64,000 bases of DNA from an uncultured Campylobacterales bacterium (GCA_947503785.1 CANNFB010000006.1:62001-126000), one strand, 5' to 3'; shown: positions 9,092 through 19,546, numbered from the stretch's first letter. The notes: generated by a model from the letters alone, not told the origin. Numbers and translations are program-made.

Positions 9092-10060
9092 TTACCACTT
9101 AATATCTGGATTAAAATCCCAGAATGTTTTAGCATTTAAAGAAGTACTCTTTCCTACTAGTTTTTCTCCACCCTCTTTATATAAAATTTCAAATACTTTT
9201 TTAGAGTTTTCAATATGTGCTGAAGAAAAGTTCTTAACAATGCCATTTATATAACCATTTTTTAAAGCTGTAAACATCTCTTCATTTTTTACTTTCATTA
9301 AAGGCTTAATTCTATTCCATTCATCTTCGGAAGTACTTAACAGTTTTTTTGTTTCATAAGATGCTTGTAAAAAACTATTAATTACTTTTTTATTTTTATT
9401 TGCAAAATCACGATTAAAAGTCCATCCAATTAGTGGAATATCACTATTTATTTTAAACTCTTCTAAAATTTCTTTAACTCCTAATAATCTTTTTAATCCT
9501 TTAGATTCCAACTTTGCATTAAAATGCCAAAAGTTTATTGAGGCACTTAAAGACTTATCTAACATCTTTTTATATAAAATCGGAGGTGCTGCAAATACAG
9601 GGTTTACCATATCTTTTAAATCTTTATTATATTTATTTTTGGAATAAGCTCTAAATAACAACCAAGTCTTATCCACACTACCACCTGCAATTCCTAATCT
9701 TTTTTTATCTAAATCTAAAAGAGATTTGATTTTGTTATCATTTACATATAAAGCACCAACAGCTTTTGAATAAGGATAAAAAGAAATATTTTTCCCACTA
9801 GCTCTTTGTCTATTTACCCAAACCCAATCATTCACAATAATATCAACACTATTTGATTGTAAGGCAATTGCAACTGCATTTTTTGAGGCTAATTTTACAA
9901 CTTCTACATCAATACCATGTTTTTTATCAAGCTTATTATGTTTTAAAACCTCTAATTCCCAATTTACTGTTCCAAAAGCCAATACACCAATTTTTATCTT
10001 TTCATTTGCATATAAATTTAGTAAAGTTACAAACATAAGTATAAATACTTTTAATTTCAC
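9092..10060 (-). CDS. ABC transporter substrate-binding protein (SsuA/NMT1-like)
   Basis: GTG start after AAGGAGTTATT; signal peptide MKLKVFILMFVTLLNLYA; SsuA-like sequence. Confidence 0.85.
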   Translation of the reverse strand: MKLKVFILMFVTLLNLYANEKIKIGVLAFGTVNWELEVLKHNKLDKKHGIDVEVVKLASKNAVAIALQSNSVDIIVNDWVWVNRQRASGKNISFYPYSKAVGALYVNDNKIKSLLDLDKKRLGIAGGSVDKTWLLFRAYSKNKYNKDLKDMVNPVFAAPPILYKKMLDKSLSASINFWHFNAKLESKGLKRLLGVKEILEEFKINSDIPLIGWTFNRDFANKNKKVINSFLQASYETKKLLSTSEDEWNRIKPLMKVKNEEMFTALKNGYINGIVKNFSSAHIENSKKVFEILYKEGGEKLVGKSTSLNAKTFWDFNPDIKW

Positions 10061-10083
10061 AATAACTCCTTGAATATTTTCAC

Positions 10084-10116
10084 AATTGTAATAGAAAATT
10101 GTAGCTTGACTATAGC
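10084..10116 (-). promoter_or_regulatory. Promoter with operator GCTATA-GTCAA-GCTACA-N9-TACAATT
   Basis: Direct sequence match: repeats 10100-10116, -10 at 10084-10090 (minus). Confidence 0.72.
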
Positions 10117-10137
10117 AAGATAAATTTCTACACAAGC

Positions 10138-10170
10138 GCTATAATCAAGCTATAAAATAAATATATACTT
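10138..10170 (+). promoter_or_regulatory. Promoter with operator GCTATA-ATCAA-GCTATA-N9-TATACTT
   Basis: Direct sequence match: repeats 10138-10154, -10 at 10164-10170. Confidence 0.75.
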
Positions 10171-10198
10171 CCATAACAAAAAGAAAAAAAGGATAAAA

Positions 10199-10615
10199 AT
10201 GAAAAGTTTAAAGAAAATTGCATTTGTTGTATTAGCAACATCTACACTAGCATTTGGACATGGAGATGTAACTCCTCAAGCTGTAGAAACTAAAGGTTTA
10301 GCAAAAATTTCAGAGGATGTGATTATTAATCCTTTTAGAGATAATGAAGTTGCAATTGAAATTGGTAAAGGCGCTTACAACACAAACTGTGCAAGATGTC
10401 ATGGATTAGGTGCAGTATCTGGTGGTGTTGCTCCTGACTTAAGAGCTCTTGATGCAGCAGATGATGACATTGACGAATATTTTATTACAAAAGTTAAAGA
10501 AGGTGCTGTAAGAAATGGAAATGTTTATATGCCTCCATTTGGTGAAGTATTATCAGCTGAAGCAATTTGGGCGATTAGATCATGGTTAGAAACATTACCA
10601 ACAGACGATTTATAG
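10199..10615 (+). CDS. Cytochrome c550, PedF-like
   Basis: Signal peptide; NCARCHG heme-binding motif, MPPFGEVLS; next to quinoprotein-associated genes. Confidence 0.87.
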   Translation: MKSLKKIAFVVLATSTLAFGHGDVTPQAVETKGLAKISEDVIINPFRDNEVAIEIGKGAYNTNCARCHGLGAVSGGVAPDLRALDAADDDIDEYFITKVKEGAVRNGNVYMPPFGEVLSAEAIWAIRSWLETLPTDDL

Positions 10616-10623
10616 GATAAATT

Positions 10624-11484
10624 ATGTTATATAAAATTACATTTCTGATCTTTATACTAATATCAAACCTAAATGCTAGGTCTATTGAAGAAATAAAAGA
10701 ATCTGGTGATATTATCATTGCAATATATGAGGATTTCCCTCCTTATTCATATATTGAAGATGGTGTGGCTAAAGGAATTGATATTGATTTAGGAAAAGAA
10801 ATAGCAAAATCAATGGGTGTAAAACCTACTTGGTATTGGACAGGTTCGGATGAAACATTAGATGATGATTTAAGAAATGTAATTTGGAAAGGGCATTTGA
10901 TCCACAAAACAAGAGCGGATGTAATGCTTCGTATACCTTATGATTATGAATTTATTAGAGAAAAAGATAAAAGTACAGGTGAACTAAACAATGAACTTGT
11001 AGTTATGAAAGCTCCATATCATGCTGAAAGTTGGGTAATTGCTACAAATAAAGAAAAAATTCCCGAGATAAATACTCTAGGGATTTTTATGTACAATAAA
11101 ATCGGTGTAGAATTAGACACTCTACCTGATGCACATTTTACTTCATCTTTTATGGGGAAATTAAGATCTAATGTAATTCATTACCCTTCGATTCTTACAG
11201 CAATTGAGGATTTAAAAAGTGGAAAAATTCAAGCAGTTGCAGGATTAAAATCACAATTAGAATATGCTTTAAACTATAATGAAAATAAAGACAAATACTT
11301 TATGACTAAAAAAATAGATTATGTAAAGTCTAAATGGGATTTAGGAATTGCTGTAAGAACTGACTATAGACCTTTAGGTTATGAAATTGAAGGCTATATT
11401 GAAGAATATATTCAAAAAGGTATATTAAAAGAAATATTTAAAAGATACAATGTTAATTATGAACTTCCACTTGCTTTACAATAA
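10624..11484 (+). CDS. Quinoprotein dehydrogenase-associated substrate-binding protein (SBP_bac_3-like)
   Basis: Signal peptide; IYEDFPPYSYIEDGVAKGIDIDLGKEIA; synteny. Confidence 0.85.
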   Translation: MLYKITFLIFILISNLNARSIEEIKESGDIIIAIYEDFPPYSYIEDGVAKGIDIDLGKEIAKSMGVKPTWYWTGSDETLDDDLRNVIWKGHLIHKTRADVMLRIPYDYEFIREKDKSTGELNNELVVMKAPYHAESWVIATNKEKIPEINTLGIFMYNKIGVELDTLPDAHFTSSFMGKLRSNVIHYPSILTAIEDLKSGKIQAVAGLKSQLEYALNYNENKDKYFMTKKIDYVKSKWDLGIAVRTDYRPLGYEIEGYIEEYIQKGILKEIFKRYNVNYELPLALQ

Positions 11485-11515
11485 GAATTAAAACTTAAAC
11501 TTTTAAAGGTAAGCT

Positions 11516-12274
11516 ATGAAAAAAAGTATTAAAAAAATAGTAAAAATATTCTTTTTACTATTAATAATCAACCAAGTAAGCTTCGCAAAAGACCCTCTTA
11601 ACTCCTCCGTTTGGACTGAAACAATAAAACAAATGATTGGAGATGACAAATACATCTTTGATGATGAAAACATCAAAATCGATGTTCCTAAATTTGCTGA
11701 CAATCCACTTCAAGTTCCTATATTTATTGATGCTACTAAAATAGAAAAAGCAAAAAGACTTTTAGTTTTTGCAGATATAAATGCTATTGTTAAAGTTGCA
11801 GATTACGACCTTGGACATATGAAGCCTATTTTATCTTTAAATATTAAAGTAGCACAAGGAACACCACTTCGGGCTGCTGTTTTAGATGAAAATGGTTTAT
11901 GGCATGTTGGAAGTGCCCATATAAATAGTTTTGGAGGAGGATGTTCAGTAGCTTCTGAAGCTAGTAAAATGGAAAGCTTTGAAGATTTAATAGGAAAAAC
12001 AAAAAGTAAAGTTTGGAAAAAAGAGAATACCTATAGAATTAAATGGTCTATTTTCCATCCAATGGAAACTGGACTTTTTGTAGGAAACCCATCATTTTAT
12101 ATATCAAAAGTTGATATAAGAATTGATTCACAAACTATTGGAAAAATCAGTTTGTACGGTTCAGTTAGTGAAAATCCAAGAATTACACTTGAAACAAATG
12201 TTGGTAATGGAGCTTATAAACTTTTTATAAGTGACACTGATGGCAATGAATTTGAATTAAAAACAAAAATGTAG
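11516..12274 (+). CDS. Quinoprotein dehydrogenase-associated SoxYZ-like carrier
   Basis: SoxY-like GGGC (FGGGCSVASEA) region followed by SoxZ-like C-terminus (HPMETGL). Confidence 0.85.
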   Translation: MKKSIKKIVKIFFLLLIINQVSFAKDPLNSSVWTETIKQMIGDDKYIFDDENIKIDVPKFADNPLQVPIFIDATKIEKAKRLLVFADINAIVKVADYDLGHMKPILSLNIKVAQGTPLRAAVLDENGLWHVGSAHINSFGGGCSVASEASKMESFEDLIGKTKSKVWKKENTYRIKWSIFHPMETGLFVGNPSFYISKVDIRIDSQTIGKISLYGSVSENPRITLETNVGNGAYKLFISDTDGNEFELKTKM

Positions 12275-12283
12275 GAGTATAAG

Positions 12284-13210
12284 ATGAAATTTAAACAACT
12301 ATTATTTTTGAGTTTGTTTTCAACAGTTTTATTTGCAAGTGATTATAACTATAATTTAAAACCTGAGAAAATTGCTGAAAATACTTATGTATTTATTGGT
12401 AAAAAAGAATTCTTTAATATACGAAATGGTGGAGATATTTCAAATACAGCTTTTATAGATACCAAGGAGGGTGTAATAGTTATAGATACAGGTTCTTCTG
12501 CAAAGTATGGAGAACAAATGATTAAAGCAATTAGAACAATTACCTCAAAGCCTATTATAACTGTAATAAATACACATCATCATCCTGATCATTTTTTAGG
12601 TAACTCTGCTTTTAAAGACTCCCAAATTTTAGCTACAAAATATACAAAAGATGATATTGCTAATAATGGAGATTTATACATAAGCAATCTTATGAATCTA
12701 ACTTATAAATGGATGGAAGGTACTGAAGTTAAAGCTCCAACAAAAGAGTTAGATGAGCTAAAAAACAAATACATCAAATTAGGGAAACATAAACTAAAAG
12801 TAATTTATCTAGATGGTCATACAAATTCGGATATCGCTTTATATGATGAATATACAAAAACTTTATTTGCATCTGACTTGATTTTTTATAATAGAATTGC
12901 AGCAACTCCTCATGCTAATATAAAAAATTGGATAAGTGCTTTAGAAGATTTAAGACAAGTAGATTTTAAAGTTTTAGTACCAGGACATGGTCCAATATCT
13001 ACACAAAAAGAGCCCTTTGATCAAGTAAAAAGATATCTTATTTATTTAGATGAAACTTTAAAAAATGCAGCAGAACAAGGGCTTAGTGTTTTTGAAATTT
13101 TACAACTTCCTAAACCAGTAGAATTTGTAAATCTAGCTATGATTGAAGATGAGTTTGAAAGATCAGTAATAAATCTTTATCCTCAATATGAAAATGCTTT
13201 AATGGAATAA
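12284..13210 (+). CDS. Quinoprotein relay system zinc metallohydrolase (MBL fold)
   Basis: NTHHHPDHFLGN, DGHTNSD, VPGHGP motifs; signal peptide. Confidence 0.88.
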   Translation: MKFKQLLFLSLFSTVLFASDYNYNLKPEKIAENTYVFIGKKEFFNIRNGGDISNTAFIDTKEGVIVIDTGSSAKYGEQMIKAIRTITSKPIITVINTHHHPDHFLGNSAFKDSQILATKYTKDDIANNGDLYISNLMNLTYKWMEGTEVKAPTKELDELKNKYIKLGKHKLKVIYLDGHTNSDIALYDEYTKTLFASDLIFYNRIAATPHANIKNWISALEDLRQVDFKVLVPGHGPISTQKEPFDQVKRYLIYLDETLKNAAEQGLSVFEILQLPKPVEFVNLAMIEDEFERSVINLYPQYENALME

Positions 13211-13235
13211 ATAGTAGGAAAGCCTACTATTTATT
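13206..13235. terminator. Bidirectional terminator between convergent genes
   Basis: Perfect 13-bp palindrome AATAAATAGTAGG-AAAG-CCTACTATTTATT. Confidence 0.75.
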
Positions 13236-14663
13236 TAAGTTTTTTATAAAATCTAATGTTATTCTAATTCCTGCACCAGTTCCCCCAAATGAGTTATATC
13301 CCCAAGGTGATTCACTGTATGCTGCACCTGCAATATCTAAGTGCAACCATTTTTTCTTATTCTCTTTTTTTACAAAATTATCCAGAAACAACCCAGCTGT
13401 AATTGAACCAGCTGCTCTTGAAGCTGTTGAGTTTACAATATCAGCAATTCCACTTTTTAACTGTTTTGGTAAATATCTATTAAATGGTAATATACCAATT
13501 AATTCTCCAGATGAATTCGCTGCTTTTTGCATTTTTGCTTTTAACTTTTTACTATGTCCCATAGTTCCAATAGTTTCATTTCCAAGTGCAACTATACAAG
13601 CACCTGTTAATGTTGCATAATCAAAGATGTAATCAATATCTGAAATCTCATCTTGTGCATAACATAAACAATCAGCAAGAACAAGTCTTCCTTCAGCATC
13701 TGTATTTCGTACTTCTATTGTTTTTCCATTTTTAGCTTTTAATACATCATCAGGTTTATAAGCATCTCCACCTATCATATTTTCAACTGCTCCAATAATT
13801 CCGTGAACTTCATATTCACAAGAAAGAGCTTTTAGTGTATTCATAATTCCTAATACTGCACTTCCTCCACCTTTATCACATTTCATTGAAACCATACCAC
13901 CACCAACTTTTAAGCTTAAGCCACCACTGTCATACGTTAAACCTTTTCCAACTAACACAATCTTACCTTTTGGTTCTTTTGGCTTATATGATAGATGTAT
14001 AAGCTGTGATTCATGTCTTGAAGCACGTCCTACATTAAACATTGCATTCATTCCATTTTCTATTAAGTAACCCTCACCATGAATAATACATTGTAGGTCA
14101 TTTTTACTTGCAATATTTTTAGCATCATTTGCCATAGTTGCTGGAAAATAATCTTCAGGTGGAGTATTAATAATACTTCTTACCATATTTACACTTGACG
14201 TAATTGCTAAAGTATTTGATAACTCTTTTTCTAAAATATCTTCATCTTTTTTTGAGTTTGATGTAGAAATTGTAATAATGATCTTTTTACTTTTTTTCTG
14301 CTCTGATTTGTATTTTGTAAATTCATAAGCTCCTAAAACTAAGCCTTCTACTATTTCATCTATCTTTAGTTCTTTTTCATTTTGAAGTAAATCAAACTTA
14401 ACACTTTTGATATTTAATTTTTTAATACTTCTAATAGCACTTGAGAAACTTAGTTTTAAATCTTCTTTTTTTAATTTTGGGCATGAAACATAAAACATGT
14501 TTGCATTTGCATCAAAATATGTATCAAATGATTTTAAATCAAATGATATTTTCTTTAAAAGCTTTTGTGTACCTTTCTCTAATTTTTTTAAATCTTTTAC
14601 AACAACTAATTCTATATCTGCTTCAATATTTTTTAAATCTTTTTTTGATAGTTTAATATTCAT
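13227..14663 (-). CDS. pepA: Leucyl aminopeptidase (M17)
   Basis: VGKGLTYDSGGLSLK, NTDAEGRLVLAD motifs. Confidence 0.95.
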   Translation of the reverse strand: MNIKLSKKDLKNIEADIELVVVKDLKKLEKGTQKLLKKISFDLKSFDTYFDANANMFYVSCPKLKKEDLKLSFSSAIRSIKKLNIKSVKFDLLQNEKELKIDEIVEGLVLGAYEFTKYKSEQKKSKKIIITISTSNSKKDEDILEKELSNTLAITSSVNMVRSIINTPPEDYFPATMANDAKNIASKNDLQCIIHGEGYLIENGMNAMFNVGRASRHESQLIHLSYKPKEPKGKIVLVGKGLTYDSGGLSLKVGGGMVSMKCDKGGGSAVLGIMNTLKALSCEYEVHGIIGAVENMIGGDAYKPDDVLKAKNGKTIEVRNTDAEGRLVLADCLCYAQDEISDIDYIFDYATLTGACIVALGNETIGTMGHSKKLKAKMQKAANSSGELIGILPFNRYLPKQLKSGIADIVNSTASRAAGSITAGLFLDNFVKKENKKKWLHLDIAGAAYSESPWGYNSFGGTGAGIRITLDFIKNLNK

Positions 14664-15326
14664 TTATTTTCCTTTTTTTCTTTTATATTCGAAGTGTTGA
14701 TAATCTTTTATAGTAATCCAATCACCACCCCATTTCCATTCATACTTCTCAAATATTTTAACAGCTTTATCTTTTTTAAGTAATACTGCTTTATCTTTTA
14801 AAGTTTTGTTTTCATGTTTTCTAGTTCTATATTTTAGTGAATTTTTATGAGAAATATGACCTTTTCTTGAAATATATGGATTTTCTATTGGATTTATATC
14901 AATAGCTTTACCATACGCGTGTTTTGACCATTTGTTTTTTTTACCCGTTATTGCTCTACAATTAAAGGCAGAAGTATTATTGGCTTCAATTGATACCCAA
15001 TCATCACCTTTATACTCACTTACTAGTTTCATTTTATAAATTGGATATTTAATCTCATATAATTCATCAAATATTTTTATAGTATCACTTGCAATACTTT
15101 TGTGAACTATTAGCTCACCAATTTTATCTTTACCATCAAAACCTAAATGCTTTATACTTAAATATCTTAAATCTTCTAAAGGAACGGGGCAACCTTCTTT
15201 AAAAGAGTTTCCACCAAGCATTCGCTTCTCTATTTGCTTAGATATTTTTGATATTTTAAAAGGATTCGCATTTGATATTGATGTGCATATAAAGATAATA
15301 AAGAGGATAAAAAGAGGTTTTAGCAT
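14664..15326 (-). CDS. M15-family/extensin-like peptidase
   Basis: SKHAYGKAIDINPIENP, HFEYKRKKGK. Confidence 0.78.
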   Translation of the reverse strand: MLKPLFILFIIFICTSISNANPFKISKISKQIEKRMLGGNSFKEGCPVPLEDLRYLSIKHLGFDGKDKIGELIVHKSIASDTIKIFDELYEIKYPIYKMKLVSEYKGDDWVSIEANNTSAFNCRAITGKKNKWSKHAYGKAIDINPIENPYISRKGHISHKNSLKYRTRKHENKTLKDKAVLLKKDKAVKIFEKYEWKWGGDWITIKDYQHFEYKRKKGK

Positions 15327-15386
15327 AGGTTTAAGCCTTTATAAACTAGTAAAGTTTACTAGTTTATAAATTTGAATTTTTAGTTC

Positions 15387-16454
15387 TTAGTTTTTGTTGA
15401 TAGCACATAAATCAGAGAATGCAATTTCAAGTCTTGCAATCATTGATTCTTGTGAAGCTCTTAGCCATTTTCTTGGATCATAGTAAGATTTATTTGGCTT
15501 ATCAGGACATTCTGGATTTCCAATTTGACCTTGTAAATAAGCATGATTTTTTTCAACATAAGATTTTACACCATCCCAAGTTGCCCATTGAGTATCTGTG
15601 TCAATATTCATCTTAATTACACCATAATCAATAGCTTCTCTGATCTCTGAAAGTTCAGAACCAGAACCTCCATGGAATACAAAATCAACAGGCTCAAGTT
15701 CAGTACCATGTTTATCTTGAATATATTTTTGAGAATTATCTAAAATTTTTGGAGATAGTTGTACATTTCCTGGCTTATAAACACCATGAACATTACCAAA
15801 AGATGCAGCTATTGTAAAGTTTGGACTAACTTTTTTTAACTCTTCGTAAGCGTAAGATACTTCTTCAGGTTGAGTATATAATAACGCATTGTCAACTTCT
15901 GAATTATCAACACCATCTTCTTCTCCACCTGTAATTCCAAGCTCAATTTCAATCATCATATCAAGTTCGTTCATAGTTTTAAAGTAATCTACACAAGTTC
16001 CAATATTTTCTTCTAATGGCTCTTCGCTTAAGTCAAGCATATGAGATGTATATAAAGGACGACCAGTTTTTTTAAAGTGTTCTTTTCCAGCATCTAATAA
16101 ACCATCAATCCATGGTAATAACTTTCTAGCGGCATGGTCTGTATGTAAGATAACAGGGATACCATAAGCTTTAGCCATAGTATGAACATGATTAGCACCA
16201 CTTATTCCACCTAAAACTGCTGCATCTTCTGTTTTTAAACCTTTTCCTGCATAGTACCCTGCTCCTCCATTTGAGAACTGAATAATAATTGGAGAATTAA
16301 CTTTTGCTGCTGCTTCTAAAACTGCGTTTACTGAATCAGTTCCTACAACATTTACTGCTGGTATTGCAAACTTATTCTTTTTTGCGTAAGCAAATAATTT
16401 CTTTGCTTCACTTCCTGTTAAAACCCCTGCTTTTACTACTTCTAATACACCCAA
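15387..16454 (-). CDS. fba: Class II fructose-bisphosphate aldolase
   Basis: HTDHAARKLLPWIDG, FHGGSGSELSEIREAIDYGVIKMNIDTDTQWATW. Confidence 0.96.
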   Translation of the reverse strand: MGVLEVVKAGVLTGSEAKKLFAYAKKNKFAIPAVNVVGTDSVNAVLEAAAKVNSPIIIQFSNGGAGYYAGKGLKTEDAAVLGGISGANHVHTMAKAYGIPVILHTDHAARKLLPWIDGLLDAGKEHFKKTGRPLYTSHMLDLSEEPLEENIGTCVDYFKTMNELDMMIEIELGITGGEEDGVDNSEVDNALLYTQPEEVSYAYEELKKVSPNFTIAASFGNVHGVYKPGNVQLSPKILDNSQKYIQDKHGTELEPVDFVFHGGSGSELSEIREAIDYGVIKMNIDTDTQWATWDGVKSYVEKNHAYLQGQIGNPECPDKPNKSYYDPRKWLRASQESMIARLEIAFSDLCAINKN

Positions 16455-16472
16455 ACTAGTCTCCTTGAAAAT

Positions 16473-17282
16473 TTATTTAATTACGATTTTTGCTGTTTTT
16501 CTTAACTTGTCAGAAATTTCTTTTACTTTTTTATTGTAAGCATTTCCTATTAACATTTGTGAAATATTACCTTTTACTTCATTAAAAGATAATGATTTAC
16601 CAGCTTTTTTAGACTCTAAATAAATTACATGGTAACCAAATTGTGTCTTAACAGGAGACTTAGAATAAGAACCTGCACTCATTTTCTCTGCAGCTGCTGA
16701 AAATTCTGGAACCATTTGAGTTGCTGGAAATTCACCTAATTTACCACCATTTTTTCCTGTAGGTCCAATTGATTTAGTTTTTGCTAAGGCTTCAAATTTT
16801 ACTTTCTTATTTGAAGTAGAATTAATTTGTTTGATAATACTTTTTGCTTCTGATTCTTTTTCAAGTAAAATATGACTAGCTTTTAATGTTGTAGGAACTA
16901 CAAAGTTTGCTTTATTTTTTTCATAAAAACTTTTAATATCAGATTCAGATGGTTTATGTTTCGCAATTTCATTTTTTTGCCATACTTGAAATGCTAAATC
17001 TTGTTTCATTTTACTTAAGGCATCTTTGTAAGAAGCGTCATTTTCAATTCCATCTTTAATAGCTTGTTTAGCTAAAAGCTTTTTATTTATGATTTGTTCT
17101 AAAACTTGATTTTGAGCATTTTTTGGTAGTTTTGCAAAATCAATTCTTGGATCTTGTAATACTAAAGCAACATCTGCTTTTGTAATTTTATCACCATCTA
17201 CAGATGCATAATAATCAGCTGCATTTAAAGATAAAGATGTGATTGCTAAAGTTGCTACTAAACTTGAAATTATTTTTTTCAT
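16473..17282 (-). CDS. Peptidylprolyl isomerase (parvulin/SurA-like, PEB4-type)
   Basis: Signal peptide; KASHILLEKESEAKSIIKQI; FGYHVIYLESK. Confidence 0.92.
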   Translation of the reverse strand: MKKIISSLVATLAITSLSLNAADYYASVDGDKITKADVALVLQDPRIDFAKLPKNAQNQVLEQIINKKLLAKQAIKDGIENDASYKDALSKMKQDLAFQVWQKNEIAKHKPSESDIKSFYEKNKANFVVPTTLKASHILLEKESEAKSIIKQINSTSNKKVKFEALAKTKSIGPTGKNGGKLGEFPATQMVPEFSAAAEKMSAGSYSKSPVKTQFGYHVIYLESKKAGKSLSFNEVKGNISQMLIGNAYNKKVKEISDKLRKTAKIVIK

Positions 17283-17483
17283 TTTTTTCCTTAGAAAGTT
17301 TGTTTTTTGTTATTTTATCCTTTCTTGGTTAATAGAAGGTTAATTTAGCTATTTAAAGAACCGAAAATATACATAACTTAAACGAATTTTAAAATTTAGC
17401 TTAAAATAGCTTTAATTCTTTGAATAATTATGCTACAATTCCGACAAAATTTAAACTTAACTTAAATTTAAAGGATAGAATTT

Positions 17484-18203
17484 ATGAGAATATTAATTAT
17501 AGAAGATGAAATAACTTTAAATAGAACACTGCAAGAAGGCTTAGCTGACTTTGGCTACCAAGTTGATGCTGCAGAGAATTATAAAGATGCTGAATATTTT
17601 ATAGACATTAGAAACTATGACTTAGTTTTAACAGATTGGATGTTACCAGATGGTGATGGAATTGAATTATGTAAATTAGTTAAAAACAGAAGCTCAAGAA
17701 CTGCGGTTGTTATTATTTCTGCAAGAGATGATAAAGAATCTGAAATTGAAGCATTAAAATCAGGTGCTGATGATTACATCAAAAAACCATTTGATTTTGA
17801 TATTTTACTTGCAAGAATTGAAGCTAGATTAAGATTTGGTGGAACTAATGTAATTGAAATTGATGATTTAATAATCAATCCAGATGAAGAAAAAATTGAA
17901 TATGCTGGAAATGAGATTGAATTAAAAGGTAAACCTTTTGAAGTTTTAACTCACTTAGCTAGACATAGAGATCAAATTGTTTCTAAAGAACAATTATTAG
18001 ACGCAATTTGGGAAGAACCAGAATTAGTTACTCCAAATGTTATTGAAGTTGCGATTAACCAAATTAGACAAAAAATGGATAAACCATTACAAATTTCTAC
18101 TATTGAAACAATTAGAAGAAGAGGTTACAGATTTTGTTACCCTAATTTAACAGAAGAAGAAAAATCAGCTAAAGCAAAAGCAGCGCAAGCAGCACAAGCA
18201 TAA
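17484..18203 (+). CDS. OmpR-family response regulator
   Basis: Receiver domain MRILIIEDE..LTDWMLPDGDG..KKPFDFD; winged-helix C-terminus RRRGYRF. Confidence 0.95.
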   Translation: MRILIIEDEITLNRTLQEGLADFGYQVDAAENYKDAEYFIDIRNYDLVLTDWMLPDGDGIELCKLVKNRSSRTAVVIISARDDKESEIEALKSGADDYIKKPFDFDILLARIEARLRFGGTNVIEIDDLIINPDEEKIEYAGNEIELKGKPFEVLTHLARHRDQIVSKEQLLDAIWEEPELVTPNVIEVAINQIRQKMDKPLQISTIETIRRRGYRFCYPNLTEEEKSAKAKAAQAAQA

Positions 18204-18235
18204 TAAATTTTAACTAGTTTAAAATAGATTAAAAA

Positions 18236-19531
18236 ATGGAAGCGAAGAGCATATACAAACAGTTTTATACTAAACTAATCATTGCTACTTCGCTTTTTAT
18301 TATCGTTCTATCATTTATTTTTTATGAATATACAAGAAGTACTGTTTATGGAAATATAGAAAAAATAATGCTACAAGATGCAAAAGAAATTTACTTAGCA
18401 TCATTAAATAAAAAACTTACAAAAGACAACTTTAATCCTATACAAAATAACAATGTTACAATTGATTTAATTGATAATATAAAACTATCAAATTATAAAT
18501 TTTATACATATGAAAAAGAAAACAATTATTATATAAAACTAATTTATCCTATTAATATTAAGAAAAAACAATATTTACGTATAATTAAAAATATAAATTT
18601 TGAAAGAAATTTATTGTATTCTATAATTTTTAAAAATCTATTTATTTTAGCAATTCCTGGATTTATTTTGATGCTGTTATATTCACTAGCTGTTTCAAAA
18701 TCTTTGCTTAAACCTATTATTCAAATCAATAAAAAATTGTCCAATATGGATGAAAACTCTCTAACCCAAATTGATAAAAAAGATTTGCCAATTGAGTTTC
18801 ACTCACTATCTGATTCTATAAACTCATTAACAAATAGAATTGAAACCTATGTGAAGTTTAAAAAAGAGTTATTTATTGGTGCTGCTCATGAGTTGAAAAC
18901 TCCACTTGCAGTTATGAAACTAAAAAATGAAGTAACCTTACGCAAAAAAAGAGAAGTAGAAGCTTATGAAGAGACTTTAAAGCTAACAGTTAAACAAATA
19001 GATGATATGAATATAATGATATCTTCAATCCTAGATATAGGACGAGCTGAAGGTGCACAGTTTGAACAGACTATTGATATAGATTTAGTTGAGTATATGA
19101 AAAAGAAATCTAATGACTACAGAATGCTTAGTGCTCAAAAAAATATAATCATCACTTTTTTTTCAAATGTAAACATATTAAAAACATCACTTCAAATAAC
19201 ACTTTTCAATCAAATACTGCAAAACTTTGTACAAAATGCTATCAAGTTCACACCTAATGATAAATCCATTGCAATAAGATTAAAAAAGACAAAAGCTAAA
19301 ATCGTAATTACAGTTACAGATGAAGGTTTAGGAATTGATGAAAAGGTTGATGTGTTTGCACCCTTTAAAAGATATGGAAATCAAAGTGGCGTTGGATTAG
19401 GATTATTTTTAGCAAAGAATGCAGCTGATGCTCTAAGAGCTAGAATATCTTTAAAAAATAGAAAAGATGGAAAAACAGGATGTGTTGCTAAAGTAGTTAT
19501 AAACAACACATCTGATTTAGCAAAATCTTAA
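18236..19531 (+). CDS. Sensor histidine kinase
   Basis: Two TM segments, AAHELKTPLAVMK H-box, N/G boxes. Confidence 0.94.
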   Translation: MEAKSIYKQFYTKLIIATSLFIIVLSFIFYEYTRSTVYGNIEKIMLQDAKEIYLASLNKKLTKDNFNPIQNNNVTIDLIDNIKLSNYKFYTYEKENNYYIKLIYPINIKKKQYLRIIKNINFERNLLYSIIFKNLFILAIPGFILMLLYSLAVSKSLLKPIIQINKKLSNMDENSLTQIDKKDLPIEFHSLSDSINSLTNRIETYVKFKKELFIGAAHELKTPLAVMKLKNEVTLRKKREVEAYEETLKLTVKQIDDMNIMISSILDIGRAEGAQFEQTIDIDLVEYMKKKSNDYRMLSAQKNIIITFFSNVNILKTSLQITLFNQILQNFVQNAIKFTPNDKSIAIRLKKTKAKIVITVTDEGLGIDEKVDVFAPFKRYGNQSGVGLGLFLAKNAADALRARISLKNRKDGKTGCVAKVVINNTSDLAKS

Positions 19532-19546
19532 AATACTTTTTTTAAT

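Noticed and set aside
17397-17439. Repeated TAGCTT upstream of the response regulator as another site of the PQQ-type operator
   Set aside because: Repeat pitch is 10 bp and the -10 (TGCTACAAT) is about 21 nt downstream, so the architecture does not match.
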